In this document: one piece after another, positions 21,879 through 25,971 of the stretch
Layout of the letters: each line of letters begins with the position of its first letter
How positions within the stretch are numbered: the stretch's first letter is position 1
From: Streptomyces rimosus subsp. rimosus
GTDB lineage: Bacteria; Actinomycetota; Actinomycetes; Streptomycetales; Streptomycetaceae
NCBI RefSeq assembly: GCF_000720725.1
Contig: NZ_JOCQ01000115.1
Span: 1 to 25,971, forward strand
Direction of reading: 5' to 3'
Length of the DNA stretch: 25,971 nucleotides
Notes under the pieces: generated by a model
What the model was told of the DNA's origin: nothing
What the model saw: the letters and a program-made list of their open reading frames with translations, nothing else
Database searches by the model: none
Position numbers and translations under genes: made by a program

Positions 21879-24227
21879 ATGAACCATGACACAGACCATC
21901 AGCAGCCGCGCACCGTGGCCCCGTCCTACGCGGCTGGCCAGTTGGACAAAGCCTTCATGACCGCGCTGATCCATGAGGATGCCGCGACCCGCCGCCGAGC
22001 CGCGGAGCGCGTACAGCGCTGGCAGGATGTGCTCGCGGGCATGGCCGAGGACCGGCTGAGGATCGGCTCGCGTACGCCGGTGGCCGGGCTCCCCGTTTGG
22101 GTGACCCCGGAGGTGGTCCGCGGCGGTTTCGCCACGGGCACCCCAGCCGCCGGTGGCCCTCTCCAGCCGTACGAGCAGGAGGCCGCACGCCGGGCCGGGG
22201 TGCCGCAGGATCGCCGGGCACTGTTCGCCGACTGCCTCACCGAACCCGGTCTGGCCCGGCTGTACGCGCTGCTGGACAGCGGTCGTTACGAGGTCACCGT
22301 GCCCGAGGAGGCCGCGCTGCTCACCGTGGCGTGGCTGGTCCGCTCCGGGGACGTGACGGGTGCTCTCGCCCTGCTCGACGAGCTCTGGCCGTTCGCGGGC
22401 ACACTGCGGTTCACGCCCCGGCCTGCCAGGGGGCCGGTTCCGGACGCCGCCGCCGTGCACCGGCGTACGGTCGCCGAAGCCGGCCGTGCTCTGGCACGGC
22501 GGCGGCCCAACAGCGCTGTTGAGGCGCAGCGGGAGGCGCTCGCGGTCTGGCAGCCGTTCGGCGACGAACTGCTCGCGCACTGGCTGGAGACCGCCGGGAC
22601 GGGCCGCGTGCTCGACCAGGTCCCGGATGCCGACTGGTACGAGCGCGGTGCGGCCCTGCTGGACCGCTACCGGTTGCTTGCAGCCGCCCACACCTACTGC
22701 GGCAAACACCGCAGCCCCAAGGAGAATCTGGGCATCCTGCGCGGTGCGCTGGAGGAGATCGTCGCCGGGCGTCCGCTGGACACGCGGCGCCTGGGTCTGC
22801 TGCGGCATGCCGTGACCGCCATGGTGCGGCGGCGTGGGCGACCCGGCTCGAAGCAGCACACCGCGCTCCGTCGGGAGCAGGCGGTGCAGGCGGCGCTGCC
22901 CTCGCACCACGCGCTGGCCCAGCTGGTGCTGCGCCGGCTGTCCGGTCTTCCGCAGGACGTCGGAACGGCCGATGTCGGCCCGCTCGTTGCCCCGGTGTCC
23001 GAGGACGAGGCGCGGGAGACCGGGCTGCCCGCCGGGGCGCCGGTCCCGGCGGCGATCCGGCGGAGCGTCGAGGCCACGCTCAGCGCGCCGGTCGGCACGC
23101 TGGTGGCCCGGGGCGTGGTTCCCTCGGCCGAGGTGCTGGCCGAGCTGGTGCCGCAGCTCGTCGCGGCCACCACGGCGCAGGCGTACGAGGACGAGGCGCT
23201 GCGCACCCTGATGGCCGCGAACTACCGGGCTTTCCGCAACCGCCGTTCGCTGCTGCTGGCCCACCTCCAGCGACAGGTGCGGGTCGAGGAGCTGCCCTGG
23301 GTACGGGCGGTGGCCCGACGGCGCGGCCACCAAACGGCCCGCGTGCCGGCGTACAGCACGCTGCGACAGCTGGGCGAGCTGGCCGTGCAGGGCTTCCCCG
23401 CGACGATCCTGCCCAACGCCTTGGTCCGCGAGCTCGGCGTGCTCGCCCGCCAGGCCGAACTGGACGCACCACTGGTCGAAGAGCTGGCCGCGGATATCTT
23501 CATGGGCACCTTCAGCCCGAAGTTTCTCGCGGCGGCGCAGGTCGCCGGTGAACTGCTCGGCGGCACGCTGTACGAGCGCTACTACGGCATCGACTACGCA
23601 GCCGTACGCGACCTCGCGATCAGCGAAGCGGGCGGAACACCGTCCCGCGGGTACGCGGCGCAGACGTCTCCCGGGTTCGCGCGGCTGTGCGCCGAGCGCG
23701 CCGGGACAGGCGGCCCCGGACCGTCGTGGTCGGTGGCGGCGAACGGCGCGGTGATCGAACAGGCGCAGATCCTGACCACGCACAATCTGAGCACCCTGGT
23801 GCACCGGGTGGGCATCACCCCCGAGCCGGGCCGGCCCGATCTGGCGCGCCGGTGCTTCGCTGCGGTGTGCCGTCTGACAGCCCGGGTGCACGGCAACCCA
23901 CGCCCGCTGACCACGGTCAAGGACGCGGCGTACGCATGGCGGCAGATGCTCTTCCACCTGTCACTGTGCGCCCCGGACCAGCAGCGGCGGATCATCGGTG
24001 GACTGGCGGCAGAGGCGGACCGCCACCCGGCGCACGTCGGTGCCCGGCTCGCGCCCGCGCTCACGGGGCTGCAACTCGTGGCCGACGGCGGCGCCTTCGA
24101 CAGCGACGGCGCCACGGACCAGGGCCGCACTCGGCGCTTCCTCGGCTGGAGCGCCACCAGAGGCCATTGGCTGTGCCAGGTCCCCAATGCCGCGCTCCGC
24201 GACCGCCCATCGCACAACGGCAGCTGA
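21879..24227 (+). CDS. Large alpha-helical protein of unknown function
   Basis: A 782-aa soluble protein starting MNHDTDHQQPRTVAPSYAAG at ATG 21879, without a ribosome-binding site because the tRNA-like fold occupies the upstream bases. Composition is Ala/Leu/Arg-rich and almost entirely helical, perhaps HEAT-like. Landmarks include PVAGLPVWVTPEVVRGGFAT (about residues 66-90), TGTPAAGGPLQPYEQEAARR, SAVEAQREALAVWQPFGDEL, DALRTLMAANYRAFRNRRSL-like sequence, IFMGTFSPKFLAAAQVAGEL, ERYYGIDYAAVRDLA, VIEQAQILTTHNLSTLVHRV and NPRPLTTVKDAAYAWRQMLF near the C-terminus. I believe close relatives exist across Streptomyces, annotated as hypothetical or as regulators without support. There is no HTH, no P-loop and no membrane segment. 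The ILTTHNL motif is striking but unassigned. Confidence 0.85.
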   Translation: MNHDTDHQQPRTVAPSYAAGQLDKAFMTALIHEDAATRRRAAERVQRWQDVLAGMAEDRLRIGSRTPVAGLPVWVTPEVVRGGFATGTPAAGGPLQPYEQEAARRAGVPQDRRALFADCLTEPGLARLYALLDSGRYEVTVPEEAALLTVAWLVRSGDVTGALALLDELWPFAGTLRFTPRPARGPVPDAAAVHRRTVAEAGRALARRRPNSAVEAQREALAVWQPFGDELLAHWLETAGTGRVLDQVPDADWYERGAALLDRYRLLAAAHTYCGKHRSPKENLGILRGALEEIVAGRPLDTRRLGLLRHAVTAMVRRRGRPGSKQHTALRREQAVQAALPSHHALAQLVLRRLSGLPQDVGTADVGPLVAPVSEDEARETGLPAGAPVPAAIRRSVEATLSAPVGTLVARGVVPSAEVLAELVPQLVAATTAQAYEDEALRTLMAANYRAFRNRRSLLLAHLQRQVRVEELPWVRAVARRRGHQTARVPAYSTLRQLGELAVQGFPATILPNALVRELGVLARQAELDAPLVEELAADIFMGTFSPKFLAAAQVAGELLGGTLYERYYGIDYAAVRDLAISEAGGTPSRGYAAQTSPGFARLCAERAGTGGPGPSWSVAANGAVIEQAQILTTHNLSTLVHRVGITPEPGRPDLARRCFAAVCRLTARVHGNPRPLTTVKDAAYAWRQMLFHLSLCAPDQQRRIIGGLAAEADRHPAHVGARLAPALTGLQLVADGGAFDSDGATDQGRTRRFLGWSATRGHWLCQVPNAALRDRPSHNGS

Positions 24228-24526
24228 ATCCGCTCACTGGCACCCGGCTCGCTGTCACCCGGCTCGCTGCGGACCAGGGCTGCTTCGGCAGGTATGCGGT
24301 GTGTCCGGCGGTATCGCCCGGCGCGGCGGCGGTCACGGTGGGTGGGGCTGCGGCGGTTCTGGTGGGTGGGGCTTCCGCAACAGCTTCCGCAGCAGCACAT
24401 CCTGTCGGCTGACGCCGCCGTTACGGGGGCGCAGGTGAGCATGGTTGGCGCGACTGGAGTACGCCATGTCGCCGCGCCCTCCCGGCAAGGTGAAACGATT
24501 CCGGCCCCCGTCAGTTCACGGGGGCG
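24228..24526. other. Intergenic stretch with short direct repeats and a possible small ORF
   Basis: Between convergent genes lie two direct-repeat pairs: CACCCGGCTCGCTG at 24241-24254 and 24256-24269, and GGTGGGTGGGGCT at 24337-24349 and 24361-24373. A possible small plus-strand frame from GTG 24301 to 24438 (45 codons) would encode a Gly/Trp-rich peptide containing GGHGGWGCGGSGGWGF and a Cys-containing tail. No clear ribosome site precedes it, so I list it only as a possibility. Confidence 0.45.
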
Positions 24527-25807
24527 TCACCGCCGGTGGCGGACGAAGACGTCCGCCACGCCGTTGGTGTCCGAGGGCACCAGATCGCCGACGGCGGTGG
24601 CGAAGACGGTGGTTCGGCCATGCGCGGTCAGCGCGCCGGGCTCGGCACCCCCCTGTGGGGCGACCAGGTGGTCGGCGCCCGTGCGCAGGTTGCGCAGGCG
24701 CAGGGCCTCGGTGTTGGCGTCCGCGTACAGGAGGTGTCCGCCGTCCGGGCTCAGGGCCCGGCCCCAGGTTCCGTTGAGTCGGGTCGTACGGCCGGTGCGC
24801 AGGTCGTGCACGTAAGTGTCCGAGCCGACGGTGTAGGCCACGGCCCGCCCGTTGGCGCTGAGCTGGACGAGACCAGCGGTGGCGTCGTCCTGTGAGCCGT
24901 CGAGCTGCCGGTGCTTGCCGGTGCGCAGGTCGGTGACGATGATGTCGTCGCGGTCGGGGCCGTCGCCCTGGCGGCGGTGGGCGCGGTAGGCGAGGGTGCG
25001 GCCGTCGGCGCTGAGCGATCCGTCGGACATGTCGTACTGCTCGGGCGTCGGCGGGCGGCTGACGAGGGTGTCCTGGCCGGTCGTGCGGTCGTGCAGGTAG
25101 ATGCGCTGCGGATCGGCGGGGTGATGCGGGTTGGCCGTGTACGCGGCGTACCGGCAGTCGCCGCTGAGGCCGGTGATGCGGCTGCCGCCGCGGGCGGACC
25201 CGAGTGCTTGCCTGGTGCCGGCCTTCAGGTCGTGGACGAAGCCCTGGAGGTCGTGGGCTCCGAAGTCGTTGGTGCCGACGCAGCGGCCGTCCGCGCTGAT
25301 CCGTACGCCGCCCAGGCCGTCGCGGATGAAGGTGACGGCGCCGGTGCGCAGGTCCTTGACGTAGGTGACGGGGAGGTAGGGGTTGTGCGGGTCCGGCGTC
25401 AGGTTGGTCGCCTTCGAGGTGAAGGCGACGTACCGGCCGTCAGCGCTGATCACCCCGCCCCAGGAGGCGTCGTTGGCTTCGGCGCCGTCGGCGGTGAGGC
25501 TGGCGCGTTCGAGGCGGGGTGTGGTGGTGGCGCGTAAGGCTTGCTGGGTGTGTCGTTTCTGCGTCTGTTGGTGGGGGCTGCGCGTGCCGGGCCGGGGCGG
25601 GGAGTCCGTCGGGGCTGCGAGGGCTACGTCCGCGGTGGCTACGGTGCTCGGCAGGAGGGCGAGGGCCAGTGCGCCGGCCAGGGCAGCGACGCCGCGGCTG
25701 AAGGTGTACCTTGCGGCGGCGCGACCGGCAGGTGCGGCGGAGCGGCGGGTGGTGTGGGTGGTGTGAGTGGTGTGGGTATGCGTTCGGTGCGGAGCGGCAG
25801 CGGGCAT
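24527..25807 (-). CDS. Secreted beta-propeller (TolB/PD40-like) protein
   Basis: A 426-aa protein from ATG 25807, which has GGGGGAAG about 2-9 nt upstream; a further upstream in-frame ATG at 25888 is less likely. An unusual His/Thr-rich N-terminus (THTHTTHTTHTT) precedes a basic region, a hydrophobic core (VAALAGALALALLP) and an Ala-rich cleavage region, i.e. a signal peptide with an extended n-region. The mature part has six or seven repeats of the PD40 type: GGVISADGRYVAFTSKATNL, RTGAVTFIRDGLGGVRISAD, SGDCRYAAYTA, GSLSADGRTLAYRA, QLSANGRAVAYTVG, ALSPDGGHLLYAD. Each blade has the (S)(A/P)DGR(Y)(V/L)A(F/Y) signature of TolB-like propellers. A binding or scaffold function outside the cell is likely. 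It ends with TVFATAVGDLVPSDTNGV, typical of such proteins. Confidence 0.88.
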   Translation of the reverse strand: MPAAAPHRTHTHTTHTTHTTRRSAAPAGRAAARYTFSRGVAALAGALALALLPSTVATADVALAAPTDSPPRPGTRSPHQQTQKRHTQQALRATTTPRLERASLTADGAEANDASWGGVISADGRYVAFTSKATNLTPDPHNPYLPVTYVKDLRTGAVTFIRDGLGGVRISADGRCVGTNDFGAHDLQGFVHDLKAGTRQALGSARGGSRITGLSGDCRYAAYTANPHHPADPQRIYLHDRTTGQDTLVSRPPTPEQYDMSDGSLSADGRTLAYRAHRRQGDGPDRDDIIVTDLRTGKHRQLDGSQDDATAGLVQLSANGRAVAYTVGSDTYVHDLRTGRTTRLNGTWGRALSPDGGHLLYADANTEALRLRNLRTGADHLVAPQGGAEPGALTAHGRTTVFATAVGDLVPSDTNGVADVFVRHRR

Positions 25808-25971
25808 GCTTCCCCCGGAAGACGCGTGCGCCCCGGCCCTGCGCCGGAGGCCCAGAAGGATGCAAACGCACCGCCCTCGGGTGGTCAATGCGCTGGAATG
25901 CGTACAACCCGGCGGGCTGATCAGTGATCCGCGCGGGGGTGGGGTGGGCGGGCGGGCCCCGCCGTGGCAGC

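Noticed and set aside
21789..23957. Long minus-strand open frame (722 codons) opposite the 782-aa gene
   Set aside because: Arg/Gln/His/Gly-rich translation with no recognisable fold; the plus strand has consistent codon bias and conserved-looking segments.
25900..25971. Possible telomere or replicon end at the window edge
   Set aside because: No series of terminal palindromes or CCCGCGGAGCGGG-like start was found at either end; the window looks like an internal cut.
1..25971. CRISPR arrays, rRNA genes and canonical tRNA genes
   Set aside because: No regularly spaced repeat array, no rRNA-like sequence, and no tRNA with normal D and T loops was seen.

Overview
The window is high-GC DNA with strongly G/C-biased third codon positions, actinomycete-type start sites (GTG and GAGGAAG/AAGGAG-like ribosome sites) and protein families typical of Streptomyces. 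It most resembles a Streptomyces accessory region such as a chromosome arm or linear plasmid. Intact genes alternate with many broken ones.

Layout. 173-1650: three secreted proteins of unknown role on the minus strand, with a strong terminator after the last. 1700-2870: debris of tyrosine recombinases plus a 34-bp palindrome. 3394-4804: an intact quinone-oxidoreductase-like gene divergent from an HxlR regulator. 4948-5861: frameshifted remains of an endonuclease VII-type HNH protein and a zinc-ribbon protein. 5862-6771: no gene seen. 6772-8275: two convergent genes with a shared terminator. 8439-9062: a small gene overlapping a broken DciA-like (DUF721) gene. 9254-11601: a two-gene operon resembling the tap-tpg telomere-replication pair of Streptomyces linear replicons. 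11696-12510: fragments. 12511-15143: a membrane-anchored protein, a TmrB-like P-loop protein and an SRPBCC protein. 15255-17256: the C-terminus of an M1 peptidase, a dead IS630-type element and a hexapeptide-repeat gene trapped between its end sequences. 17801-19897: a MerR regulator with a typical MerR promoter, then a DHA2-type drug exporter and its terminator. 20289-21453: a PPOX-fold protein and a zinc-ribbon protein. 21616-24227: a G-rich repeat, a promoter, a tRNA-like cloverleaf and a 782-aa protein of unknown function. 24527-25807: a secreted beta-propeller protein.

Two items deserve most attention. First, a complete tRNA-shaped cloverleaf (7/4/5/5 bp stems, every stem fully paired, anticodon-loop sequence CTCTGGT) lies at 21804-21875. 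It sits directly after a promoter and ends 3 nt before the start codon of the 782-aa protein. It lacks both the GG of the D loop and the TTC of the T loop, so it is probably a tRNA mimic or diverged tRNA acting as an mRNA leader. Second, the overlapping gene pair at 9301-11555 looks like a divergent Tap/Tpg telomere system, whose large protein carries polymerase-like motifs.

The density of frameshifted genes suggests neutral decay of inserted elements. Sequencing error is an alternative for the single-base frameshifts. All functional calls come from recognising motifs by eye; no database search was run.
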